DNA from: Glandiceps talaboti | Lineage: Eukaryota > Hemichordata > Enteropneusta > Spengelidae | Assembly (NCBI RefSeq): GCF_964340395.1 | Contig: NC_135570.1 | Coordinates: 6,422,822 to 6,457,821, forward strand | Direction: 5' to 3' | DNA: 35,000 bases | Shown: piece after piece, positions 24,157 to 34,058 of the stretch | How positions within the stretch are numbered: the stretch's first letter is position 1 | How the letters are laid out: the number at the start of each line of letters is the position of its first letter | Translations under genes and position numbers: made by a program | The notes under the pieces: model-generated | Database searches by the model: none | Told to the model about the DNA's origin: nothing | Seen by the model: only the letters and a program-made list of their open reading frames with translations

Positions 24157-24171
24157 TATATATATATATAT
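23934..24171. repeat. Two (TA)n arrays around a 58-bp unique spacer
   Basis: TA arrays at 23934-24022 and 24080-24171 flank GTGACGCTCTGCCACTGCGG, then TATAGAGCACTGTCTTAGCA, ending CTCACCGAGT. On the minus strand the spacer contains CCGCAGTGGCAGAGCG, which resembles a tRNA A box (compare GCNNAGTGGTAGAGCG). No B box or cloverleaf follows. It may be a tRNA-derived SINE relic into which TA repeats expanded. Confidence 0.8.
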
Positions 24172-25002
24172 GACGTAGAATGACTAGAGAACATGTGTAG
24201 TCTTTATATTCTGTCTAAAGGCACTGACTTGGCTTGTGTGTGGTATAATATTATTCACATGGTTTAAACTCTAGCGACCATCAGTTACTCATGTAAAGAC
24301 GAAGTCACCATGTTGGTTATTGACAAGCACGATGCGTAGCATCACTGCCTCTGTTTGGGTTCTTACAGCCATTCCAAGATCTATTCACTAGTTTGAAGTT
24401 GGCTTAATTGCATGACGTCAGAGTTCATTTGGAAGAAAAAGATGTTCCGTAAATCATGTAATTTTTTGTTCAAAAAAACATTAGCTGTGTTTGAGAGTCC
24501 CCTACTTTAATACTGGCTAGGTTTTCATGGCGTGGGACCCAGATGTACGGGTGGGTGAATCAGACTAAGGCAACACTTTAACTCTGCTCATTTCTCATAC
24601 TTTAGATACATTTACTGATCTGTAGGAAAAACAAATAACTTTAACTGTAAATTGAATTGGCAACGACAGAAATATCTGAATAGCTAGGGAAGGGAGATAG
24701 TACACGTCAGTAGTGTTAGCCACCAATTTGTCGACGAGATCGAGAAACATTGGCCACTTACTGACAGCTCACGCTGAAGAATTGAAAAGATTTTGATTTA
24801 TTTAGCATTATTTTACAAATAGATTGCAATCAAAGCCGCTGTAGCTTAAAGGGAGATTTTGAATTCAATCACAAAGAATTGAAAGGTTGGAATTGAAGAC
24901 ACATATATTCCAAGACACGTACATAATTACTTAACGAAGAATAAGCCTCAAGAACCAATTTATTTGTTAATCAAAATAGCTCAAATCACCCAAGACTTTG
25001 TA

Positions 25003-25240
25003 ACATGAAAGCTTGTTCCTAACTTTTTTGAAAAGATAAATGAAATTTGGGGCTTACCATGGCCACATGCTTTTATTTTCCCATAAAGTCAACGCAGTAT
25101 TTGGCAGCCATATTGGATTCTAAGTGACATCATTTTGACGACTATTTCGAAACTTCGTACTGTTACTCTAGATTTTTTTGGTTAATTTTAACTCAGAATG
25201 GGTTGGACCTTTCTTGCCCAAAGTATCAGTAAAAGTTTGA
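25003..25240 (+). repeat. Interspersed repeat family 'CCATATTGGA', copy B
   Basis: Landmarks in order are CATGAAAGCTTGTTCC, TGAAATTTGGGG, CTTTTATTTTCCCATAAAG, CAGTATTTGGCAGCCATATT, GGATTCTAAGTGAC and ACTCAGAATGGGTTGGA. Copy A (1060-1310) has the same word order over about 240 bp. Copy C (9070-9246) shares the first two-thirds. Confidence 0.7.
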
Positions 25241-26774
25241 ATATTTATATTATTTCCGGGGAGCATATTACATTAAATGTAACCGTCTTGTTTGTAAGCC
25301 TTAAACATAATACAGGTGAAATTGTTTATACTTGACCTTTGACGGCAGTCTTACAGAACTATGAACAATCATCGATTTGGTGATTCTTTTTGACGTTACA
25401 ACAAATCCATGTGTGATATTGTTGATCTGCAGGTTTAACCTGCTCTCCCCAGACTTTACTAAATAGTAGCCTTACCGACGACTTGTCTTTGAATCATAGC
25501 GGGATGCATCAGACATATCATTCGTGTGTTTTGACAGTTATTTTTGACCACGTGACTGACTGCGTAGTGCATTTGAATTCAGTGTAACAATTTGATCCAT
25601 TAAATTTGATCCATTATTTCCTCATAAATTTTTTTTGTATCAACATTTTCTGGTGCAATTTTGCCATCATTTTCGCGACTAACAGGCTGTAACTTTGAGG
25701 ACAAATGACGACAATACGAATATTGATGACAAACATACAACATGTACTGTCAAATGCTTCTAAAGTGGGTCATTTGTTGCTGTAGTTTACGGATGATTTT
25801 GCTACCATGGTGACGAAAAGTCGAAAAAAATATTCGCGGTAGCTCCTTACCTATACTGAGTGTCATTCACATAGACTTCGACAAATAGTGGCACCGACGG
25901 AAATGAGGGTACATAATACTAAATGGCAATCGTTGCTTTAAGAGTTCAACGTAAGGATACTAACTTACTGTCATATTTTGAGCACGTATGTCACTAAAAT
26001 TACCTCATCTCATCGATCAGGCCTACTGTGAAAATGCTAAAGTTTTAATCATTGTGTTTTACAAATCCAATCTTTGATATATTACCCTGTAGATATTTCA
26101 AATGGTTCCACCATTGTACGCAATTCAAAGACCGGAACGGAATGAATATGTACTACTGTTGATCCACCCAATCCTTCATTACAGGAAACGTGTTTGTCAT
26201 AAAAAATGGATATTTTCGAGAAGATTTTTTGTCAATCTCATTTTTTGATTAAACTATAGGCTGATCCGTTTTATTGAATGAGATGATATTGGGTCTTTTG
26301 TATGCGTTGAAGAAATGCGCATGCGTAAAAAGTGACAGGCGTGAAATCTCATGACGGAGTTGAAGATTGCTTTATTCTTAAAATGATTGACCTCTTGCAA
26401 ACAGATGACGTCATTGTTGTCTCTTTTCTGCATATACAGCTTTTTTACATTTTTGAAAAAAGAGCCCATCAATTCTGTGTGGTTGTTTTAGGCTTAAAAT
26501 TTACTTTTAACAAGAATATTTTATAGTCGCGAGTACGTCACGGTGTGATTAGCATTTGGAGAACAAGAAATTTAATATATGCTGAACAAATAAATTTGAT
26601 CCCAAATGTAGCCCCCTTCTCCTTGACTTTCTATATGTATTCGTGTATTTATGCATTTATAATATATAAATATGTAAATATTGTGTAAAAACTGATTAGA
26701 TTGTTTTAAAACAATTGATTTGCACATCAAAGAGAAAGTGGTCCTTCTGCTGGGAGGGAATCGTGCCTGTGAAT

Positions 26775-26811
26775 TCAGACGACTAAAGTGGTCTGAGCTC
26801 TGAAAGAGCTA
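26775..26811. repeat. Tandem hairpins related to the 2469 palindrome
   Basis: CAGACGACT-AA-AGTGGTCTG is an inverted repeat with one mismatched pair. It is followed directly by AGCTCT-GAA-AGAGCT, a perfect inverted repeat. The first shares CAGAC-ACTAA-GTGGTCTGAG with 2469-2491. Confidence 0.6.
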
Positions 26812-27802
26812 TTCTGCATGTTATAGGCAGATCTCTTCATCTAGTGTGCTAACCTTGTACATTTGGGACCTCTCTCATACGCTGTCAAGCTGTCAAAGGG
26901 GAACAAAGGCGAGGCTGGTTTATCTTAGCTGTTATGCACTGAGGACCCAGAAAAGTCATGTCACGAATCTTGCATCATGTGGCCTCTCCAAATAAAGATC
27001 TGGCATATTAAAAGAGGGCTGCTGTACATTGGGGAAAGATTATGCAAATTCAACAACAGTGTTAGCTAGGAGATTGTACAATTTTATCACGGCATTGTGT
27101 GGCCATTGTTTCAAGCGATGAGAGGCTCCTAACATTGTTTCCCATAATGCCTCGCAATGCTCAATCACACTCATGCACTGGCGCGCACTCACGCGTTATA
27201 TTACTGCGCAGATTCTGTTACATGTCTAATTACATTCAAAACTACAAATTTCGCAAAAACTACTACTCTCGTGATTTCGTGTACGTGGATCGATCGCGCT
27301 CTCATTTGCACCATACAGGTATGCAAATTATATGTGTTTCCATGATTTTTGCACAGCTACAGGAGTACAGTACTACAGATACAAATAGTTTGTGAGCGCA
27401 CTGATGCAAGTAGTCGCTGTAGCTATGTAATAGTAGACATAACACGGTATTTCAATTATAATATAAAGCACTGTTTTAGAAAAACACGATCCGTTCAATC
27501 ATCGTGTAAAAGTTTCCTTTTTCCTTTTTTATTTTATTTTGGCTTGTTTTCATGCCAGACAGGATGGAAGGAAAGATGATATCTGACATATTTACAGAGT
27601 CAATCAACATAAATTCCATATTTACATTAGCCAATAATGACATAATACTAGTAAATAAAACTAACAATCACTCGAGCATGCAAATAAAATTGTAATCGTA
27701 TTACCATGTCGACATATTGTGTGGTCTATAGCTCTCGAGAACTGTACATTTCCAGAAGTAGACAAATCGAAGTACTGACGTCACGTAATCATGACCCAAC
27801 AA

Positions 27803-28050
27803 TAGGGAACTTGCAAACCCGCCATATTGAATGTTGCATCGTGGGAAATGTGATAATAGATACTAATCAATTGGTATTGTAAACGATATCGTTACATTGT
27901 TTATAACCACCAATAATCAATTCATAGTCACTTTGACCAGTGTGAGAGGTTTATTTCATCTGTAGCTCCAGATAAGTTATTACGATAACCACAGATAATC
28001 CCATAGTCCTTCGTGTCTAAGCATGCTCAGTCTGGATTGCAAGTTCCCTA
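27803..28050. mobile_element. MITE with near-perfect terminal inverted repeats and TA ends
   Basis: The left end TAGGGAACTTGCAAACC is matched at the right end by the reverse complement of GGATTGCAAGTTCCCTA, with one mismatch in 17 bases. The outermost TA on each side is consistent with a TA target duplication, as made by Tc1/mariner-type transposases. Flanking A and T extend the match by two more bases. The inside (about 220 bp) has no ORF and holds partial internal inverted repeats around AATCAATTGGTATT and AACGATATCGTT. It is non-autonomous. No second copy was found in this window. Confidence 0.75.
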
Positions 28051-29177
28051 TTTCATACACAGACTACAAATGAGAGAACCCATTTACCATTTGCGGTTAA
28101 AGCACAATAGTTATCATATTCCTAACCTCGGGGTCCCACACTACGTCTGGGCAGAAATTTGAATGATTTATGAACATTTTTTCCCATGTGAGCTCAGGTA
28201 AACCGATTTAAACGTGATAAATAAGTTGGGAGAACTTGGGTCTACGGTTTTCAGAGTGATCGCGACACGACGGATCATGTTTGTCAACAAATAAAAAGCT
28301 GACATGCGTAATTGGATAGCAAGTGAACTTGAAGGATTTGCGAAGGGATAGATCGAGCTTTCCATCATAACAATATATTTCAAGTATTGTCAAAATACAC
28401 ACCTAAATGTTATTGACCATATATTTATTTTCATTCTCGAGTGTACTTGAGTTATTAAAATAGGACAATACTGTACGACATATAACCTAAAGACTTGGCT
28501 ATCTGTCATGACAATGTCTTTAACGTTCGCAAGAACATCTGTCGAGCCAGTGCAATGTGTGTCAAGCCGAAGAGCTATGTCTTTGGGCTATTTTAATACA
28601 AGGATGATTATTTTCAACCAGCAAATCCATAAGTTAATTTGTTGTGAACTGATGGAGAAAAATGCTGGGTATTTGCCCTTAAACATCAAAATTGTCTACG
28701 TTGTTATTACGTTTCTGTACAAAAACAGGTAATCAAATTGCCATAGTTTTATTACACAGTACAGGTATTAGAATAATCAGTGTTGCCCTACAGCATCCTA
28801 CTTATCGTGATATGCGAGCCTAACACGGGCAGAGTCTGTGGTCTTCTTTGAGTACCAGAGCTGTAACTGTCAAGTTCGACCATTTTTGACCGACTTATCC
28901 CGAATAAATTCAAGTAACCATGTCTATAGACGAGCTATGCTAATGAAATTTAGATGACCTCTACAGGAGGAAATCTTTCTTCATCTAGTTAAATTCTCAT
29001 TAGTCCAACTGTACATTTAATCTGTAAGGTGTTGCCATAAATTCTAACTGCTGTAGACATAGTGTTTTATTGGATGTGATACCCCGAGGGTGTTTGTAGT
29101 GCCTGTGGGGAGCTATAAATTGTCTTTGAAGTATAGGTCTAAAGGTTCAATTACATGTTTGCTTCAAGTCGAACGTG

Positions 29178-29209
29178 TTTTTTTTTTTTTTTTTTTGGGG
29201 GGGGGGGGG
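29178..29209. repeat. T19-G13 homopolymer junction
   Basis: Nineteen T are followed directly by thirteen G. Run lengths like these are hard to sequence and may be inexact. Confidence 0.95.
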
Positions 29210-29540
29210 TATTTTCATGGTGTGTCTACCTAAGCACATGCATACTAATATAAACGTACTATTTTTGCTAAGACCACATCTTGAAACTATATGTTCGGAA
29301 CAAGTGTGCATTGGTAATCTTCACATATTGAATTCAACCTTCATCAATATTGTAGAAGGCAAAAATTGATTCTGTTTCCTGTCAAATTGTACATTCATCA
29401 CGCCACATATGATCGAACTGTATCACTTTAAGGGCATACAATGACATTCCACAAAGGTGCTGTGAGCTATTTTGTACACGTGGTGTCATACCATCACACT
29501 GCATTGTATTCCTTTATTCCACAGGGTTATATCTCACTCG

Positions 29541-29636
29541 CATCAATTCACATCACATTATGTCACGTTACACCACGTCGTATCACATCACATCACATCA
29601 CATCACATCACATCACATTACACCGCACCACACACG
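29541..29636. repeat. (CATCA)n pentamer array
   Basis: About eight clean ATCAC units at 29582-29620 are flanked by degenerate copies (CACATTATGTCACGTTACAC) on both sides. The open frames across it (HITSHH) are artefacts. Confidence 0.9.
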
Positions 29637-29699
29637 TCAGTTGATTTACGTCCCGGCGGTGGCGCGCAGTCTCTGGATGGGTGGGTACCCATGCTTGTT

Positions 29700-29945
29700 A
29701 GCGAAATTTCAAATGTACCCCTTTTCCCGGAATATTTCAATGAAAAACACCTCCTTTTATTAATGAATCTGGAATTACTGCGAAAAACACCCCCTTATTT
29801 CCGAGAGGTTTTACCTTCAAGGACACCTAATCCATACATTACACGTGAACTGTTTGCCCTAATGTTAGGGTGATCTCAAAAGGTACCCCTTTTTACGATT
29901 CCACGGACCTAGATCATGGCCGGCCGACGAAAAACACCTCCCGTT
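29700..29945 (+). repeat. Diverged repeat with GAAAAACACC(T/C)CC units
   Basis: GAAAAACACCTCC or GAAAAACACCCCC occurs at about 29742, 29781 and 29930, and GTACCCCTTTT at about 29715 and 29882. The pattern looks like two or three decayed copies of a longer unit. An open frame of about 80 codons crosses it, but its translation shows no known domain and starts inside the CATCA array. Confidence 0.4.
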
Positions 29946-30170
29946 TCAGTGAAATTTCTAACAAGCATGCGTACCCGCTTCGTCTGGGACAGCCACCACC
30001 GGGGTTTCCATCACTCATGTCACGTCACCTTCAAACCATATAAATATAAATTAGTATATACATTGAAAGCGGACGTGCAACACAAAACCTGTTGGTGTTC
30101 ATTTTAATCCAATCACCTTTTTGTAATCTGGCAACATCTTAAGAATCCAAGCTTCAAATGTCTTATACTT

Positions 30171-30360
30171 AGTTCCCTAAAGGGGAACTATTACACATCC
30201 ATGCATCGTTTCGTCCATGCGTCCGTCTGTGCATCAGTCCGTGCATCCAGCCATTTTCTTCTGCATATCACAGACACCTTTTTAATATCAATTTTATTAC
30301 CACGAATTTCTTTCAAATCATGTCACCATTCAGTCACACAGAAATAAAGTATTTGAGAAG
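30171..30360 (-). repeat. Repeat tail related to 1483-1605, minus strand
   Basis: Read on the minus strand it runs GATTTGAAAGAAATTCG, then GCACGGACTGATGCACAGAC, GGACGCATGGACG and on to an AGTTCCC-x5-GGGAACT hairpin (30171-30189). The same order is seen at 1483-1605. Sequence identity is low outside the landmarks. Confidence 0.4.
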
Positions 30361-30894
30361 CAGTGTGGCTTCTGCTAAGACCTGTTTTGGTTACACATAT
30401 CAACGATAACACATTGTACTGCACAATTTATTGAATATGTACCTTTTTAATTTCAACGAGTCATTGGCACAACTATTGAAAATGAACCAATTAAGGGATA
30501 TATATATCAAGTATGGTAGCTTAGAATTGTGGATACTGATAATGCGTGTGGGAACAACAATCAAAAGACTTGCATTTTTTGCCCTTATTACGGAAAGCAT
30601 TCATTAAATATATCGTTCTTTCCATTTCTCACTTACGTCAACTTCACACTATTGAAGAGTAATGCCTCTTCATCTATGAATTGCGTTTCCATAGAAACTA
30701 TAAATAACCATAATTATGTAAAACTGTACAACCATATGTTTTTCTACGATTATGAAGTTTGCCAATTGGAAATTGATGGATTTTTATATACGTAAATTTA
30801 CAAGGGAGTGATGCTTGTATATACACAATATGTAAATATATGTACGATTTATGCCCTAATACCTATCTTGTCTTGTCTTATCTTTTCTTGAAAG

Positions 30895-31307
30895 GTGTAT
30901 CCGTTGTCTGCAGTATTCTGACTTTATCGGTTATCGCTGGTGATCGTTACTTCGCCATTCTGCACCCTTTGAGAGCACGTATCACGGAGCGAAACACCGG
31001 CATCGTGGTGTTAATTGTATGGGTTCTGGCCATTCTCATCAACATACCAATATTGGTGTATACCTACTACGAAGACTATACATGGGATGATGGTGTACGC
31101 CAAATATTCTGTATGGAAGACATCAACTGGTCAGACTCTCTAAATGAAGATATTTATACGCTAAGTTTATTCATTTTGACGTACGCCTTACCCCTAGGAA
31201 TAATGTTGTTCGCATACTTTTCTATTGGACGTAAGCTGTGGATAGCCAGAATACCGGGGGAACGAATAGAGTCGACAACAGCCACACAGGATAAAACAAA
31301 ACGAAAG
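30895..31307 (+). CDS. GPCR exon 2: TM3 to ICL3
   Basis: The first two bases complete codon 108 (Gly), and codons 109-245 follow. The acceptor is a clean pyrimidine tract of TCTTG words then AAAG. TM3 ends in D124-R125-Y126 followed by FAILHPL. TM4 holds W150 and P159. ECL2 carries C180, the partner of C100, in an acidic loop (EDYTWDD, MEDINWSD). TM5 (about 195-218) holds P207 and Y215. ICL3 is short and ends TKRK. The donor AAAG-GTAACA is phase 0. The acidic ECL2 would suit a basic, amidated peptide ligand such as an RFamide, but that is inference. Confidence 0.93.
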
Positions 31308-31770
31308 GTAACATACGTTTGAGCTTCTTTGAATTCTTCACAACCTTTCTCGGTGAACCAGTACACTCATGTACTTCATCAGTGATATGAAGAATGCGTG
31401 ATAAAATGATAATAAATCAAACTAAAATGGGAATTGCGTCCTACTAACACACACCCAGGTACAACACGGACGTGAACCTAAAACCGAGGGTTCATAGGTT
31501 CATTTGAGCCTAGGGTCATTTGAAACCTTAAAAATGTACTTTTCGATGGTATGCAAATTGTCAATAACTTTGCAATGTTTATTAGACAGCCACTATCTAA
31601 GGTGTATAGATATCATTTATTCCGCTGTGAATTTTATCCTATGACTATTCACCAGTTGTACCAATTCTCTGAGAAAGGTTGTATTTTACAGCTGAAGAAA
31701 GTAAGCTGTGCAGGAACAAAAGTCAGAACGGATACAATTGTGTGTGTGTCTCTTGCAGAGTGGATTTACA

Positions 31771-31905
<135 letters not shown>

Positions 31906-32576
31906 CAATGTGACATACATGTATTGCAATTGTATGTTGTGGAGGGGGAGGGGGGAGGGTAAGATGATGTGCTGAAATTCAGTTTCATGCCTAAATCAAC
32001 TCAAAACAAAAAGAAGGAAGAATACAAGTCGACGTTATCATCCGTTTATGGTATGTGTGGTCATGGAATTGTTAACGATATAGGAAACCATACTCGTTCA
32101 GAATTCTGACAAAAATTGAACTATTCGACTCTTTACGTTAACTTTCCATGTTTGCCCTGGCCTTAAATATAATATCAGATTTTCATAGGTAGAGATAATT
32201 TATTCATCGAACTGACTCAAGAGGTACATCAAATCTAATGATTACATCATTTAGTTTGCTATGTTTAACAATACTCAAGGGTTGACATTTCCATCATCAC
32301 TGAATTTCAAGTACAAAGTGAGACTCAGTGTATCTTTTAATATAATGTATTTCTATATGCTTCGTCTGAACTCCAAGTTGTCATATCACACCAATTTAAC
32401 TATCCGCTATGAAAATTACAAGGTCTGTGGAAACCGGAAATGCAATGGGAACCAATTGAGTTGAAACAAAAATCGTCAGGCTATTGCAAATATTGTTACA
32501 TATTATCTTCTGGGTCGACAAAAATCGTTCTAAACTTTTGCTACATTTTCTTTGCATGAGTACCATTATCTTAACA

Positions 32577-32872
32577 GATAGTTGCCAAATCATATACATT
32601 GTAGCAACATATACTCTTTGTCAGGCATGTCAATAGACTAAAATGTAACAAATCATATACATTGTAGCAACATATACTCTTGCCAGGCATGTAAATGGAT
32701 TAAAATGTAACAATTTATACTTCATTCTTTTGTCATGCCAGACAGTGAGATGTAGTGATGTTCATTAGATTTTCTCCCGGACCACGCGATAAGATTTAGC
32801 AATGTAAACTGTTTGTGGAGCCGGACAATAGAATGTAGCAATATTAGAAAGATGTTTGTTGAGGCAGAGACA
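32577..32872 (+). repeat. 42-44 bp tandem repeat family, locus 3 (in intron 2)
   Basis: Units start near 32738 (CCAGACAGTGAGATGTAG), 32777 (CCGGACCACGCGATAAGATT), 32821 (CCGGACAATAGAATGTAGCA) and about 32861, a period of about 39-44 bp. Upstream, an ATCATATACATTGTAGCAAC stretch and its CAGGCATGT-AAT-GA-TAAAATGTAACA continuation are present twice, about 60 bp apart. The layout parallels 13800-14000. Confidence 0.75.
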
Positions 32873-32970
32873 AGTTTTGTTTCACATCATCACGTCACAT
32901 TACACAGTCCCCAGTTTCGTTTGTTGCAACAAGCCACGATATTCACTGAAGCGCTCTTCTTTTTTTAAAG

Positions 32971-33069
32971 GTTATTCGAATGTTGATAGTTGTGGTGGTG
33001 ACCTTTGCACTCTGCTGGCTCCCATATCAGATGTTCCAGGTGATTGATAACTGGGGACCTGAACTCGGC
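32971..33069 (+). CDS. GPCR exon 3: TM6 and start of ECL3
   Basis: A 99-nt, phase 0-0 exon encodes residues 246-278. It begins VIRMLIVVVVTFALCWLPYQ, which carries the TM6 signature F257-x-x-C260-W261-L262-P263 with the toggle-switch Trp261. ECL3 starts with VIDNWGPELG. The acceptor is TTTTTTTAAAG and the donor GGC-GTGAGT. Because both flanks are phase 0, skipping this exon would keep frame but remove TM6. This exon is easily missed by ORF-based searching because it lacks a long open frame of its own. Confidence 0.92.
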
Positions 33070-33304
33070 GTGAGTACAATTTAATTAGCATACCGTTATA
33101 GTAATAAGTCTGTGGAATTCCATAGTTCGAAAAAGTCAAACCTGGAAACGAAAGTTGACACTTTAATAAGACTGACATACAACGTTAAAGAATGAGGAAG
33201 TGTGGGAATTGTAAAGATGCGTGCGACAACATAGATGTCTTTATTGATTTGAATATTCCTTGTTGTTTCTGTACTTTAATCTATACAATATATATATGTG
33301 TGTG

Positions 33305-33402
<98 letters not shown>

Positions 33403-33433
33403 TGTCATAATTTAGCGATTCCTTCTCTCTCTT

Positions 33434-33490
<57 letters not shown>

Positions 33491-33833
33491 ATATCTGTCT
33501 CTTTCTGTCTTTTTCGCTCTCTCTGCCTCTCTCTGTCTAAAGAGGTGGAAACAAGACACATCGAAAGCCTGACACTTTCATAGGTATACAAAAAAACTAT
33601 CATGTTATTTATTTATATATTATCACTTTCCACAAACTTACAAATTCACTTGGCCTGGTGTAGCAATTCTCGAAATCAAAACAGTGTAAATCATATATAC
33701 ACAAATATTTGAAAAAACAACACACCTTACATTCCCCTCAACCAAACGTCCATTGCATGTGGAAGCGAAAATTCGACTGGATCCATTCTGACGACAGTGA
33801 AATTAAAACCCTTGCAATTTTGTTATTTTCCAG
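33070..33833 (+). other. Intron 3 of the GPCR gene (764 bp)
   Basis: The intron is bounded by GTGAGT and TTGTTATTTTCCAG. It contains a TA array and a long CT tract (33423-33486), and no other recognisable element. Confidence 0.85.
33288..33486. repeat. (TA)n array followed by (CT)n tract
   Basis: TA units (33288-33399, interrupted by a GT stretch near 33298-33309 and one GTA near 33368) are followed by about 20 bp of unique sequence, then TTCTCTCTCTTC, a C run and (CT)n to 33486. In the transcript the second part is a CU-rich tract about 350 nt upstream of exon 4. Confidence 0.97.
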
Positions 33834-34058
33834 GTTCCTTTCCTTGTGAAGCAAAAACTGTTTTCCTTCTGTCTGTGGTTAGGCCATGCCAATAGCGCCC
33901 TCAACCCCTTGATCTACTGTGGATTTAACGAAAACTTCCGACGTGGATTCGTACAAGTTTTCGCCTGTCGCTGTTGGAGAAAACAAAAGCAACATAGACA
34001 AATGAAGTCCTTTTACAACAGCCAAACTGATGGTACCGTCCTTGAATCCGTTGCTTGA
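33834..34058 (+). CDS. GPCR exon 4: TM7, helix 8, C-tail
   Basis: Encodes residues 279-352 and the TGA stop. The acceptor is TTATTTTCCAG. TM7 carries W293-L-G-H-A-N-S-A-L-N302-P-L-I-Y306, the NPxxY motif. Helix 8 reads FNENFRRGF (309-317), a word close to that of NPFF receptors. C323 and C325 are candidate palmitoylation sites. The short basic tail (RKQKQHRQMK) has Ser/Thr sites (S337, S341, T343, T346, S350) that could be phosphorylated. The first four codons (VPFL) lie before the GTG at 33846, where a naive open-frame search would start. Confidence 0.93.
   Translation, partial: VPFLVKQKLFSFCLWLGHANSALNPLIYCGFNENFRRGFVQVFACRCWRKQKQHRQMKSFYNSQTDGTVLESVA

Noticed and set aside
29472-29873. 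133-codon frame starting in the CATCA array
   Set aside because: The first third is low-complexity repeat, and the rest lies over a decayed repeat with GAAAAACACC words. No domain is seen.
30840-30894. In-frame ATG at 30840 as the start of a separate gene
   Set aside because: The sequence before 30895 is a polypyrimidine tract and acceptor, and the homology begins exactly after AAAG.
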